A DNA stretch of 51,236 nucleotides, from NCBI GenBank assembly GCA_050184295.1, contig JBFXAM010000022.1:1-51236 (forward strand), given 5' to 3'. Below are positions 1 through 8,008 of this stretch, piece by piece. The DNA is from JBFXAM01 sp050184295. Its GTDB lineage: Bacteria; Planctomycetota; Phycisphaerae; UBA1845; Fen-1342. Within the stretch, counting starts at the first letter, position 1. Each line of letters starts with the position of its first letter. The position numbers were made by a program, and so were the translations under genes. The notes beneath the pieces are model-generated. The model was given only the letters and a program-made list of their open reading frames with translations, made no database searches and had not been told where the DNA came from.

Positions 1-232
1 CGGCGTGCTGCGGAAACAACGACTGGCTGTCGCGTACGGGAATCGCTGTCGCGGTCATGAATACCCTCACCCACACAGGGCCAACCCCGCCCGCGCCGCT
101 GCGGCCCGTGTCGCCCGCCACGCTTCCGCGACGACAGGTCCCACGATCGCTCGACGCGCGCCAGCCGCGCCTGGAAGGAAATGGTCCCAATATAACGCGC
201 GAAAGGCCCTGGCGACACCGGGGGCGGCGGGC
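1..232. other. Left-edge segment without a supported gene
   Basis: GC-rich DNA with several short overlapping open frames on both strands and no ribosome binding site or recognisable protein. The tail of a gene entering from the left cannot be excluded, because the first plus-strand frame is open to a stop at 58-60, but nothing in it is recognisable. The last seven bases (226-232, GGCGGGC) are the left copy of the direct repeat flanking the mobile element that follows. Confidence 0.4.
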
Positions 233-425
233 CAGCGGTGGGTCAGTTTCGTAAAAGAGTGAATTCGGAAAGGGTGGTACGGGCGTCTCGCCCGTGTCCG
301 CCGCACGAATGGGCGAGACGCCCCTGCCACCCAGTCCAGCATGAGCAGGCGAGACGCTCGTACCACCCAGAAGAACTTGAATGGGCGGGACGCCCGTGCC
401 CCTTGGATCAACCTGATCCGCTACC
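233..425. mobile_element. MITE-like palindromic element, copy 1
   Basis: A 193-bp element with no coding capacity. Its left end contains GTGGGTCAGTTTCGT (239-253) and its right end reads CTGATCCGCTACC (413-425), an imperfect inverted terminal repeat. It is flanked on both sides by the same 7-bp direct repeat GGCGGGC (226-232 and 426-432), which looks like a target-site duplication. The interior holds four units built on the small palindrome CGGGCGnnnCGCCCG, the first in plus and the next three in minus orientation. A second copy with the same ends but fewer internal units lies at 28661-28780. No transposase is in the window, so the element would be moved in trans. Confidence 0.75.
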
Positions 426-688
426 GGCGGGCGGTCGCACGGCTCGTCGGCGGACTGAACATGCGGGAGCTACTGCGATGCGCCGCAGCGCAACTCGGCC
501 CGTGATCGCGGCGCGGGCATGACCCGACGGCCGCCGCACGCGCGCGGGCGCGCCGCGGATCGCGCCAGCGCGACGCCGAACGTAGCTCTCGCTTGATTGT
601 GCGACGTTCCTAACCTTATAGTCACCTTCAACCTGTCGTCCGGGTTCGGGCCTAAATCGATTCGCGCTTAGAAAAACAGGAGCGGGAC
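426..688. other. Intergenic region upstream of the first exported protein
   Basis: GC-rich leader containing the right copy of the 7-bp duplication (426-432). A somewhat AT-richer patch at about 590-660 is the likely promoter area for the gene starting at 689, but no convincing -35/-10 pair can be named. AGGAG at 679-683 precedes the start codon. Confidence 0.3.
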
Positions 689-3358
689 ATGCGGCGGCTT
701 GTTTGCATCCTCACTTTGGCGATGCTGTGTTTGTTCGAGACCGGCGCTCAACCGCCGCTCGGAAGCGCGTTCACTTTCCAGGGTCAGTTGAAGGCCGGCG
801 GCATTCCCGCCGCGGGCCCGCACGCGATGGTGTTTCGACTTTTCGACGCTTCTTCCGGCGGCAACCCGGTGGGTCCGACGCTCACGTTTGACGGTCTCGC
901 TGGAAACCCGCCGCCCGTCACCGTCGTCGACGGGCTCTTCACCGTCGAGCTCGAGTTCGGCGCCGTGTTCGACGGCGATCGGCTCTGGCTGGACATCACG
1001 GTCAACGGAAGTGCACTTGCGCCGCGGTCGGAGCTGGCGCCGGTGCCGCACGCGGCGTTCGCATCCGCGCCCTGGACCACGACCGCGTCGAACCTGAGCT
1101 ATTCGGCGGGCAATGTCGGCATCGGCACGGGCAACCCCGCGACCAAGCTGCACATTCAGGACGGCCGCGTTCGCATCGGCAACACGATCGACAACAAGAA
1201 CTGGGAGTTCGCATACGACGACGTCGCGAACTACTTCTACATCGACGAGTTCGGCGCGGGGCGGCGATTCGTCATCGAGAACGGCGGCCACGTCGGAATC
1301 GGCACGACCGATCCGAACCGGCATCTGGTGATCAAGAGCGCGCCGGCGCTCAACGAGAGCACGTTCGTACAGATCGATTCCGGCGGGGCCAGCGGACAGT
1401 ATTCGGCGATCGAACTGTTCGACCGCGGCGTGGTCAAGTGGGAAGTCGGGAAGACGAACATCAACGAGTTCTACGTTGAGGAGCCGGGGATCGCCCGCCG
1501 GTTCATGATCGAACCCGGCAGCGGCTACGTCGGCATCGGTACGTCGAACCCGAACCGCCACCTCGTGGTCAAGAGCCAGCCGGCGCTCAACGAGAACGCG
1601 TGGATACAGATCGACTCCGGCGGGACAAGCGCTCAGTACTCCGGTCTGGAGTTGATGGATCGCGGGGCGGCCAAATGGGAAGTCGGCAAGACGAACATCA
1701 ACGAGTTCTACATTGAAGAGCCCGGCGTCGCACGCCGCCTGACGATTCAGCCAGGCACGGGCAACATCCAACTCTCGGATGACGCCTCGATCACAAACGT
1801 GGATCGGATCGTCGGCTGGAACGACTTGCGACTCTACGGGGATAACATCGGCGGCCCGGACATGTACATTCACACGAACGGCAACGTCGGCATCGGCACG
1901 ACGGCGCCGGCGAACAAGCTGACCGTCAATGGCATCGTCGAGGCCATCGGCGGCGTCCGCTTCGGCGACGGCACGACCCAGTTTACTGCCGGCGGCGGCG
2001 GTGGCGGCGGCGGACCGTGGGCCGCGGTCGGCAATGACATCCACAACCTCAACGTCGGCAACGTTGGCATCGGCCTCAACAATCCAGGATCGAAGCTCGA
2101 GGTCAATGGCGGCATGCGCTCGCTGGGCGGGGCGCCGAGCGGCGACCCGGCGAGCGTGAATGTCGGCTATGCGTTCGCGAACTCGACCAACTCCGGCATG
2201 TTCGCACCATCCGAGGGACAGGTCTCGCTCTTTCTGCAAGGGACGCGCGGCCTGATGGTGACGCCGACCGGTTTTGACCCTGACCCGGCCGTGCATCTCG
2301 GCATCGATGTCATTTCCGACGCCCTCATTCAAACCGGCCGGCTGAACGTCCGCGGCCTCTTTGACGAGTACTCCGGAACCGCCATCACGGCCAGCGGCGG
2401 CGACGGCTGGCCGGCGATCCGCGTCGAGAGCGGCGGCGACGACGCCGTCGGCGTCTTTGTGCAGGGAAGCCTCGGCGAAAACAGCGTCGGCGTGCACGCC
2501 ACCGGCGACGTGGGTCTATCGGGCGACGGCGAAGAGTTCGGCGTCTATGGCTTCGGCCCCACCGGCGTCAGCGGCACCGGAACCAACGTCGGCGTCGAAG
2601 GCAGCAGCCTGGGCGCTGGCGGTATCGGTGTGCTCGGCACCGGACAGGCGGTCGCGATTCACGGCGACGGCGGCATCGGAGTGCGGGCCACCGGCAAACT
2701 CAACGGAGTCTTGGCTGAGCTGCCCGACGACCCGGAAATCCCCGTCGGTCACGCCGTCATCGCGTTTGTCGAAGATCAAGTGAACGACTTCGCCGCGACA
2801 TTCCACGGCAACGTGCACGTCGACGGCATGCTCACCAAGACGGGCGGGACCTTCCGCATCGATCACCCGCTCGACCCCGAAAACAAGACCCTCTCGCACT
2901 CGTTCGTCGAGAGCCCGGACATGATGAACGTCTACAACGGCAACGTGGTCACCGGCGCGGACGGCGAAGCCTGGGTGCGTTTGCCCGCTTACTTCGAAGC
3001 GCTTAATCGCGACTTCCGCTATCAGCTCACCGTCATCGACGCCGAGCAGTTCGCGCAGGCCCGCGTCTTCCGCAAGATTCAGGACAATGTGTTCGGCATC
3101 AAGACCGACCGGCCGGGGGTCGAGGTGTCGTGGCAGGTCACCGGCGTGCGCAAGGATGCCTGGGCCGAGCAGAACCGCGTTCGCGTCGAGGAAGACAAAC
3201 CCGAAAGCCAGCGCGGGTTCTACCTGAACGCCGCCGCCCACGGCCAGCCGCCGGAGAAGTCGCTCGCCGAACGGAATCGCCACGCGGTGCGGGCCGCCGC
3301 AGCGGGCACGCCCGCGCCGGCGCAAGCTGGCGTACTCCCGACATCCGCGCGAGAATGA
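689..3358 (+). CDS. Large exported protein with tail-fibre-like VGIGT repeats
   Basis: An 889-residue protein with an N-terminal signal peptide (MRRLVCILTLAMLCLFETGA) and an AGGAG site 6 nt before the ATG. Residues about 24-120 (AFTFQGQLKAGG...) form an N-terminal beta domain that resembles the start of the exported protein at 23945-25474. Then come repeated VGIGTxxPxxxL segments, the signature found in the tail-fibre/adhesin proteins that often precede a peptidase_S74 chaperone. Two adjacent units of 79 residues (about 202-280 and 281-359) are nearly identical. A glycine run lies near residue 435. The second half (about 560-720) is Gly/Val-rich beta-repeat sequence, followed by a C-terminal domain without a visible S74 Ser/Lys dyad. 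It probably acts as an extracellular fibre or surface protein. The exact role is unknown. Confidence 0.85.
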   Translation: MRRLVCILTLAMLCLFETGAQPPLGSAFTFQGQLKAGGIPAAGPHAMVFRLFDASSGGNPVGPTLTFDGLAGNPPPVTVVDGLFTVELEFGAVFDGDRLWLDITVNGSALAPRSELAPVPHAAFASAPWTTTASNLSYSAGNVGIGTGNPATKLHIQDGRVRIGNTIDNKNWEFAYDDVANYFYIDEFGAGRRFVIENGGHVGIGTTDPNRHLVIKSAPALNESTFVQIDSGGASGQYSAIELFDRGVVKWEVGKTNINEFYVEEPGIARRFMIEPGSGYVGIGTSNPNRHLVVKSQPALNENAWIQIDSGGTSAQYSGLELMDRGAAKWEVGKTNINEFYIEEPGVARRLTIQPGTGNIQLSDDASITNVDRIVGWNDLRLYGDNIGGPDMYIHTNGNVGIGTTAPANKLTVNGIVEAIGGVRFGDGTTQFTAGGGGGGGGPWAAVGNDIHNLNVGNVGIGLNNPGSKLEVNGGMRSLGGAPSGDPASVNVGYAFANSTNSGMFAPSEGQVSLFLQGTRGLMVTPTGFDPDPAVHLGIDVISDALIQTGRLNVRGLFDEYSGTAITASGGDGWPAIRVESGGDDAVGVFVQGSLGENSVGVHATGDVGLSGDGEEFGVYGFGPTGVSGTGTNVGVEGSSLGAGGIGVLGTGQAVAIHGDGGIGVRATGKLNGVLAELPDDPEIPVGHAVIAFVEDQVNDFAATFHGNVHVDGMLTKTGGTFRIDHPLDPENKTLSHSFVESPDMMNVYNGNVVTGADGEAWVRLPAYFEALNRDFRYQLTVIDAEQFAQARVFRKIQDNVFGIKTDRPGVEVSWQVTGVRKDAWAEQNRVRVEEDKPESQRGFYLNAAAHGQPPEKSLAERNRHAVRAAAAGTPAPAQAGVLPTSARE
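1292..1765 (+). repeat. Two tandem 237-bp coding repeats
   Basis: Units 1292-1528 and 1529-1765 lie in frame inside the exported protein gene. Each encodes 79 residues running from VGIGT through NRHLV, WEVGKTNINEFY and EEPG to the next VGIGT. A shorter degenerate unit precedes them at about 1117-1291. Confidence 0.85.
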
Positions 3359-3541
3359 TCGCGCATCCGCGGGCCGGTGCAGCGGGCACCCCGCGGAGCC
3401 CGGCGTCGATCCCGCGTCGGCAAGCCGTCCGGCTGAACGGCGCCGGTCCGCCGGCGCCGATGGCGTTCCGGCGCGCCGTGACAAAATCCGGTCTCCAGCG
3501 CTTGCCAAGCGGCCGATTATCGTCATAAATAGCGGGTCTGA

Positions 3542-3575
3542 CCGCCCGCCGCCCAGAAAGGGGCGCGGGCGGGGA
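3542..3575. other. GC-rich hairpin before the tRNA
   Basis: The arms CCGCCCG...GCCC and GGGCG...CGGGCGG pair around an AGAAAG loop, giving roughly a 12-bp stem with one bulged base. No T-run follows on either strand, so termination is only a possibility. It could end transcription of the exported protein gene or help process the tRNA leader. Confidence 0.35.
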
Positions 3576-3588
3576 AAAATCCGGTTTC

Positions 3589-3663
3589 CGGGGTGTAGCT
3601 CAGCCTGGATAGAGCGCTTGGTTCGGGACCAAGAGGCCGCTGGTTCAAATCCAGTCACCCCGA
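3589..3663 (+). tRNA. tRNA-Pro (CGG)
   Basis: A full 75-nt cloverleaf. The acceptor stem is CGGGGTG/CACCCCG with discriminator A at 3663. The D arm is GCTC/GAGC. The anticodon arm is CTTGG-TTCGGGA-CCAAG, giving anticodon CGG. The T arm is GCTGG-TTCAAAT-CCAGT with one G-T pair. The C1-G72 pair and A73 are the usual identity elements of bacterial tRNA-Pro. The 3' CCA is not encoded. A weak promoter-like pair (TTGCCA at 3502-3507, ATAAAT at 3525-3530, 17-nt spacer) lies about 60 nt upstream. Confidence 0.95.
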
Positions 3664-3913
3664 TGCAGCGAACCTGATGGTCTCGGCAAAGCCGGGGCCA
3701 TCCGCGTTTACGCTTTGGGGCCACTGTGCACTGTCATCCTGAGGCCAACCCGTTGCGGCTGAGTTTTCGAGGGATGTGATCGGGGCGGTACACCAATACG
3801 GCCGAGCTGGTTGGCACAACATCGGTTTTGTATCCTCCGACGAAACGCCATTCGCATGAACTGCGGCCCGGAACGGAACAGGCTCGTAGCAGAGCCAACC
3901 GCGGCGAGGCTTT

Positions 3914-4714
3914 ATGACCGAGCGAAGGGTCGCGCTTGAGAGCGGCGCCCTCACGTACCTGCACGGCGGCGAGGGGCCGCTCGTGGTGCTGACGCACGCG
4001 CTCGGACCGGTGGCCTGGGGAACGCTCGATCGGCTCGTGGGCTCGTGCAGCGTGGCGGTCCCGGTGTGGGAGCGATCCTCGATCAGCGTCAAGTCACGAA
4101 TCGAGTTGGAGTGGTTCGAGGCGCTCATCCGCGATGTGCGCCTTGAGCACGCGGCGTTGTGTGCGTGGTCGATGGCCGGACCGACGGCGATTGAATACGC
4201 GGCCGAAGCGCCCGCGCCTCTGAGCCGGCTTATTCTGGTCGATGTGGCCGGCTTGAAGGACGGCTTGCCGCCGCTTCAGTTGCGAGACCTCCCACACCTG
4301 CTTCTGACCCGGCTGCTGGGGCGGCCGACGCGCGGCTTCGTCCGCTGCATGTGGCGAGGCTGGGTTCACCGCAGGGATCTGGACACCGCTCCACTGATCG
4401 AGGCCACGTACCGCTTCTTTCGCTGCACCCCCGGCGCACTGATGAGTCCGCCGGACGACGACGATGCGAATGGCGAATCGCTCAGCGACCTATTGGCCTC
4501 GATCGACGTCCCAACGCTGGTCCTGGCCGGGCGGTACTCGACCGTCCTGGGACCGGAGCAGGGGGAGATCACCGCGCGGAAGCTGCCGCGAGGCAAACTG
4601 ATCGTGTTCGAGCACAGCAGTCACACGCTGCAGCTCGAAGAGCCGGAGAAGTTTCAGGAAGCGATCGCCGCGTTCGTGACCGAACCGTCCGCTGGAATCA
4701 CCGGACGCGGGTAA
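3914..4714 (+). CDS. Alpha/beta hydrolase fold protein
   Basis: A 266-residue cytoplasmic protein of usual length for single-domain alpha/beta hydrolases. The nucleophile elbow is C-A-W-S-M-A-G (residues about 75-82), with the last Gly of the canonical G-x-S-x-G shifted. LILVDVAG follows in the next strand. The C-terminal FEHSSHTLQLEEPEKF carries the expected catalytic His. The strand that normally ends in GxxD reads LVLAGRYSTVLGPEQG, so the usual acid is absent at its normal place and a Glu a few residues on may replace it. The substrate cannot be inferred. It is followed in the same direction by the YdeI-like gene after a 30-nt gap. Confidence 0.75.
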   Translation: MTERRVALESGALTYLHGGEGPLVVLTHALGPVAWGTLDRLVGSCSVAVPVWERSSISVKSRIELEWFEALIRDVRLEHAALCAWSMAGPTAIEYAAEAPAPLSRLILVDVAGLKDGLPPLQLRDLPHLLLTRLLGRPTRGFVRCMWRGWVHRRDLDTAPLIEATYRFFRCTPGALMSPPDDDDANGESLSDLLASIDVPTLVLAGRYSTVLGPEQGEITARKLPRGKLIVFEHSSHTLQLEEPEKFQEAIAAFVTEPSAGITGRG

Positions 4715-4744
4715 GCGAAAGGTCGGAGTCGCCTCAGCCCTGAA

Positions 4745-5365
4745 GTGAGCGTAATGTCGAGCGAGACGTCCAGCAATCCAACGAGAGTCTCGAACGAGGC
4801 CGGTTCGCCAATGCGTTTCACTGCGACTCTTCTCCGCCCAAAATCCACCGGCAAGCCCGTCGACTGGACCTTTCTGAACGTGCCCAAGGAAGCGAGTCGC
4901 AAGCTCCCTTCGCGCGGTCCGGTGAGCGTGGAAGGCACGTTCAACGGCGAGGCCTTTCAAACCACGCTCGAGCCCGACGGCCGGGGCGGACATTGGCTCA
5001 AAGTGGACCGGAAGCTCCGCGAAGCGGCCGGCGCGAACGCTGGCGACGTCGTCACGCTGGAGATCGCGCCGACGTCAGAGGAGCCCGAACCCGCCGTGCC
5101 GCCCGATCTGAAAAAGGCCCTCGCGGCCGCCGCCGCAAAGGCGCGGGAGGTGTGGTCAGAGATCACGCCCGCCGCGCGGCGGGACTTCATCCACTGGATC
5201 ACGTCGGGCAAGAAGGCCGAAACGCGCGTGAAGCGAATCGCGACCGCCTGCGACATGCTCGCCAGTGGGAAGCGCCGCCCGTGCTGCTTCGATCGGTCCG
5301 GGATGTATGACAAGAGCCTCAGTTGCCCCGTTGTAGACGACGACCCAAGGGACTCAAGGCGATAA
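4745..5365 (+). CDS. YdeI/OmdA-family protein with N-terminal DUF1905 domain
   Basis: A 206-residue protein. Residues about 23-105 (MRFTATLLRP...DWTFLNVP...VTLEIAP) match the DUF1905 beta-barrel. Residues about 118-175 (LKKALAAAAAKAREVWSEITPAARRDFIHWI) match the YdeI/OmpD-associated (OmdA) C-terminal domain, which is named after a bacteriocin-protection phenotype but is biochemically uncharacterised. Translation may start at GTG 4745, ATG 4754 or ATG 4811. The last begins exactly at the DUF1905 domain. A decayed duplicate of the OmdA segment lies at 5903-5989. Confidence 0.8.
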   Translation: MSVMSSETSSNPTRVSNEAGSPMRFTATLLRPKSTGKPVDWTFLNVPKEASRKLPSRGPVSVEGTFNGEAFQTTLEPDGRGGHWLKVDRKLREAAGANAGDVVTLEIAPTSEEPEPAVPPDLKKALAAAAAKAREVWSEITPAARRDFIHWITSGKKAETRVKRIATACDMLASGKRRPCCFDRSGMYDKSLSCPVVDDDPRDSRR

Positions 5366-5451
5366 GCAGGATGAGGATCCGGCAATCCGGGCGCTCAACC
5401 GACCACTTGAATTGCGCCGCAGCACGATTAGCCTGGTAATGGAGCTGCGCC

Positions 5452-5835
5452 ATGCAGCCGGAGCGGCTGAGTGACGACGAGCTGAGCGCTTACCTGGCTG
5501 CCTGTCCGGGGGAAGCTGCGGCGCTCGTGCTGGAAATGCGCCATGTCGTGCTGACCACCGCGCCGCAGGTAACCGAGGCGATACGATTCGGCACGCTGTG
5601 TTATTTCAAGTCCGACCACGAATACGGCGCGATCGGCGGAAATGTCTGCATGATCGACGGGCGCGGAGGCGGTGTTACTCTCGCATTCTTGCATGGCGCC
5701 GCGCTTCCCGATCCCGCCGGATTGCTTCGCGGCCGCGCAAAGGCAAAGCGTTCGGTCCCCATCCGGACAGAGCACGACGCTCGGCGCCCGGAAATCTCCG
5801 AATTGATTCGGGCGGCAGCGGGGTACGAGCCGTAG
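5452..5835 (+). CDS. DUF1801-family protein
   Basis: A 127-residue protein starting at an ATG with GGAG about 8 nt upstream. The sequence (LSAYLAACPGEAAALVLEMRHVVLTTAPQVTEAIRFGTLCYF... through ...LPDPAGLLRGRAKAKRSVPIRTEHD) follows the DUF1801 (YdhG-like) pattern of small alpha/beta domains found in many bacteria, often beside YdeI/OmdA, SRPBCC and AlkD-like genes, as here. The function of the family is unknown. A second, more distant member is encoded at 8009-8581 and a third at 46290-46826. Confidence 0.75.
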   Translation: MQPERLSDDELSAYLAACPGEAAALVLEMRHVVLTTAPQVTEAIRFGTLCYFKSDHEYGAIGGNVCMIDGRGGGVTLAFLHGAALPDPAGLLRGRAKAKRSVPIRTEHDARRPEISELIRAAAGYEP

Positions 5836-5902
5836 GGCTGTCCGCCAGGACATCGCTCGTCGTATCTCACGGTCTCCAGGCGAACCGCCGGCTTTCCCAC
5901 CG

Positions 5903-5989
5903 CTCGCGGCCGCCGCCCCGAAGGCGCGGGAGCTCCGGTCGGAAATCACCGCTGAATCATCGGAGCGATGGATCGCGAATTGCTTGTAG
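5903..5989 (+). pseudogene. Remnant of a YdeI/OmdA C-terminal domain
   Basis: A frame starting at CTC 5903 reads LAAAAPKARELRSEITAESS and ends at TAG 5987. This matches LAAAAAKAREVWSEITPAAR of the intact YdeI-like gene (nucleotides about 5123-5180), at protein and nucleotide level. The copy has no N-terminal DUF1905 part and no start codon. It looks like the tail of a duplicated or deleted paralogue left between two intact genes. Confidence 0.6.
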
Positions 5990-6043
5990 GCGCTGTTTTT
6001 CCTTTGTTAAGATCGCGACCTGAACCTCAAGGAAACGACGGCC

Positions 6044-6805
6044 ATGAACCTGAAAGAAGCGCTCGCGAAACTCGAATCGATGGGCGATGAGAAGCGGCGG
6101 GCACACAACGCGAAGCCCTGGCCCGGGAACCCCGCGGGCGCGCCCAAGCTCAAGCAGTTCGGCTGCGCGACGGGCGACATCCGGGCGCTGGCCAAGAAGA
6201 TCAAAACCGATCACGAACTCGCGCTGCAGTTGTGGAAGACCGGCAACATCGATGCCCAACTGCTCGCGATTCTGCTGATGAAGCCGCAGGAGCTCTCCGC
6301 GAAGGAACTCGACAAGTTGGTTCGCACGGCCCGGTTCGGATGGGTGGCCGACTGGCTGAACGCCTACATCGTCAAGGAACAGCCCCCCGCAGACAAGGAA
6401 TCGCTGCGCCTCAAGTGGATGGAGGATGACGATGGCTGGGCGGCCCGCGCGGGGCGGAACCTGACGGCGAGCCGGATCGCCCAGGCGGGGAAGGGAGCGC
6501 CGGCAGTGAAGGGAGCCAAGCCCGCGAAGGGAGCGAAGGCGGGGACCGATGGCGGCGCCGACGCGTTAGATTTGCCGGCGCTGCTCGATCGCATCGAGTC
6601 GGAGATGGCCGCTGCGCCGCCGGAGACGCAGTGGACAATGAACGCGGTCCTCGCGAACATCGGCATCCACCACGCCAAGCTTCGCAAGCGGGCCATCGCC
6701 ATCGGCGAGAAGCTGGGGATCTATCGCGACTATCCGTGCTCGAAGGGTTGCACGTCGCCGTTCGCGCCGATCTGGATCAACGAGATGGTGAAGCGGCAGG
6801 GCTGA
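6044..6805 (+). CDS. AlkD-like DNA alkylation repair protein
   Basis: A 253-residue all-helical protein matching the HEAT-like AlkD family (DNA alkylation repair enzymes that act as glycosylases for alkylated bases). Seen features are the N-terminal helix MNLKEALAKLESMGDEKRRAHN, a central LWKTGNIDAQLLAILLMKP...FGWVADWLNAYIV, and a C-terminal NAVLANIGIHH...YPCSKGCTSPFAPIWI typical of one AlkD-like subgroup. AAGGAA lies about 10 nt before the ATG. Residues about 149-172 (AGKGAPAVKGAKPAKGAKAG) are a low-complexity Lys/Ala/Gly insertion between the two helical halves, not expected in the compact fold and probably a flexible basic linker. Catalytic activity is inferred from family only. Confidence 0.8.
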   Translation: MNLKEALAKLESMGDEKRRAHNAKPWPGNPAGAPKLKQFGCATGDIRALAKKIKTDHELALQLWKTGNIDAQLLAILLMKPQELSAKELDKLVRTARFGWVADWLNAYIVKEQPPADKESLRLKWMEDDDGWAARAGRNLTASRIAQAGKGAPAVKGAKPAKGAKAGTDGGADALDLPALLDRIESEMAAAPPETQWTMNAVLANIGIHHAKLRKRAIAIGEKLGIYRDYPCSKGCTSPFAPIWINEMVKRQG

Positions 6806-6996
6806 ACGGGCGTCGCCGCTCTGGTGTCGCTGGGCGGGCGCGATTCCGGATTTTCTCTCGCGCGCACCGCAAGGACGTGGCCCCGACGGGACATCTACGC
6901 TTGGATCGCCCCGGGGCGGCCTGTCCCCAATCATCTCCTCTCGGTGCGGAGTTGGCGCCGGGACGACGCGCGGCGATCCCTACGATGGAGCAAATC

Positions 6997-7932
6997 ATGA
7001 ATACTTCGAAACGTGGGCAGACGTGGACTTCGACCATCGCGCTTCTTGCGTCGCTCATCACCTGTTCGACGGCGTGGGCCGCCCCGCGTGACCGTACTCC
7101 GCCGACGACGCCCACCAATCTGCACGTGACCGCCGTTTCGCCGACCAGCGTTTCTCTGGCGTGGAGCCCGTCCTCGGATGACTCCGGCTCGTTCTTCTAT
7201 GTGCTGTACGCGAACAACGCGGTCGTGGCGAATGCCTCGATGACGGCGACGACCACCACGCTGACCGGACTCAACCCGTCCACGGCCTACACGTTCCTCA
7301 TCCGCGCCCGCGACCAGGCGCTGAACTGGTCCGGCTATAGCAACGCGGTGACGGCAACAACGCTACCCGCCGACACGCCGCCCGACGCGCCCATGCTGTC
7401 GGTCGCGAGCGTCGGTCCGACGCACATCTCGCTGGCGTGGACCGCGCCGGCGAACGGCGCTCCGCCCTTCCGCTATTGGATCTATCGTGACGGTGAGCAG
7501 ATCCTCGCGTGGCACCAGACGAACGCGATCACTTTCTACCTGGTGGAACCCGGTAAGACGCACACCTACACCGTGCAGGTGCGGTCGGGCACGGGGCAAT
7601 TCTCGGCGCACAGCAACGCCGTCACCGTCACGACGCCGAAGCCCGACCCCAATGACCACACGCCGCCATCCACGCCGACGAATCTTAGCGAAATGCACTT
7701 CGGCGATGCGGAGTTCTGGCTGAGCTGGACGGAGTCGACGGACAACGTCACGCCGCAGGACTTCATCCGCTACGACGTCTACGTGAACGGCGAGCTGACC
7801 GACATTCTGGTCGGGACCGGGGCACGAAGCATCAACTACGGCAACTTCGGAGAATTCAACACGGTGAAGGTGATCGCGGTGGATGAGGCGGGAAATAAAT
7901 CCGAGCCGGCCACGCTCACGTTCTTGCTGTGA
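6997..7932 (+). CDS. Exported protein with three fibronectin type III domains
   Basis: A 311-residue protein. The frame is open further upstream, but ATG 6997 has GGAG (6987-6990) at ideal spacing and opens a signal peptide (TSTIALLASLITCSTAWAA). The mature part is three FN3 modules (about residues 33-125, 128-217 and 228-311), each with the TPPxxPTNL...SLAW...Y.V..NG...TTT..L..T.YTF.I.A.D start-to-end pattern. There is no catalytic or anchor domain, so it is likely a secreted binding protein or a component of a larger extracellular assembly. Confidence 0.8.
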   Translation: MNTSKRGQTWTSTIALLASLITCSTAWAAPRDRTPPTTPTNLHVTAVSPTSVSLAWSPSSDDSGSFFYVLYANNAVVANASMTATTTTLTGLNPSTAYTFLIRARDQALNWSGYSNAVTATTLPADTPPDAPMLSVASVGPTHISLAWTAPANGAPPFRYWIYRDGEQILAWHQTNAITFYLVEPGKTHTYTVQVRSGTGQFSAHSNAVTVTTPKPDPNDHTPPSTPTNLSEMHFGDAEFWLSWTESTDNVTPQDFIRYDVYVNGELTDILVGTGARSINYGNFGEFNTVKVIAVDEAGNKSEPATLTFLL

Positions 7933-7947
7933 TTGAGCTCCCGGCGT

Positions 7948-7996
7948 CGACCGCCGCTGGTGGGCGTAGGACGCATCGTCCACCGCAGCGGCGTCG
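7948..7996. terminator. Hairpin between convergent genes
   Basis: The arms CGACCGCCGCTG and CAGCGGCGTCG pair with a one-base bulge, and inner GGTGG/CCACC pairing extends the stem. The hairpin sits midway between two gene ends that face each other (7932 and 8009). There is no T-run on either side, so a bidirectional terminator is an inference from position and stem strength. Confidence 0.4.
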
Positions 7997-8008
7997 CAGG
8001 GTTCGCCG

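Noticed and set aside
233..425. CRISPR array
   Set aside because: The repeated units are palindromic and alternate in orientation, with no constant-length unique spacers, and there are no cas genes. Terminal repeats and a target duplication indicate a mobile element instead.
668..2497. 609-residue minus-strand open frame
   Set aside because: It is antisense to the exported protein at 689-3358. The peptide is Arg/Asp/Val/Ala-rich without motifs, while the plus strand has a signal peptide, RBS and repeats.
2516..3724. 402-residue minus-strand frame containing VTGFEPAASWSRTKRS
   Set aside because: That peptide is the well-known spurious translation of the antisense of a tRNA gene. The frame overlaps tRNA-Pro and an exported-protein gene.
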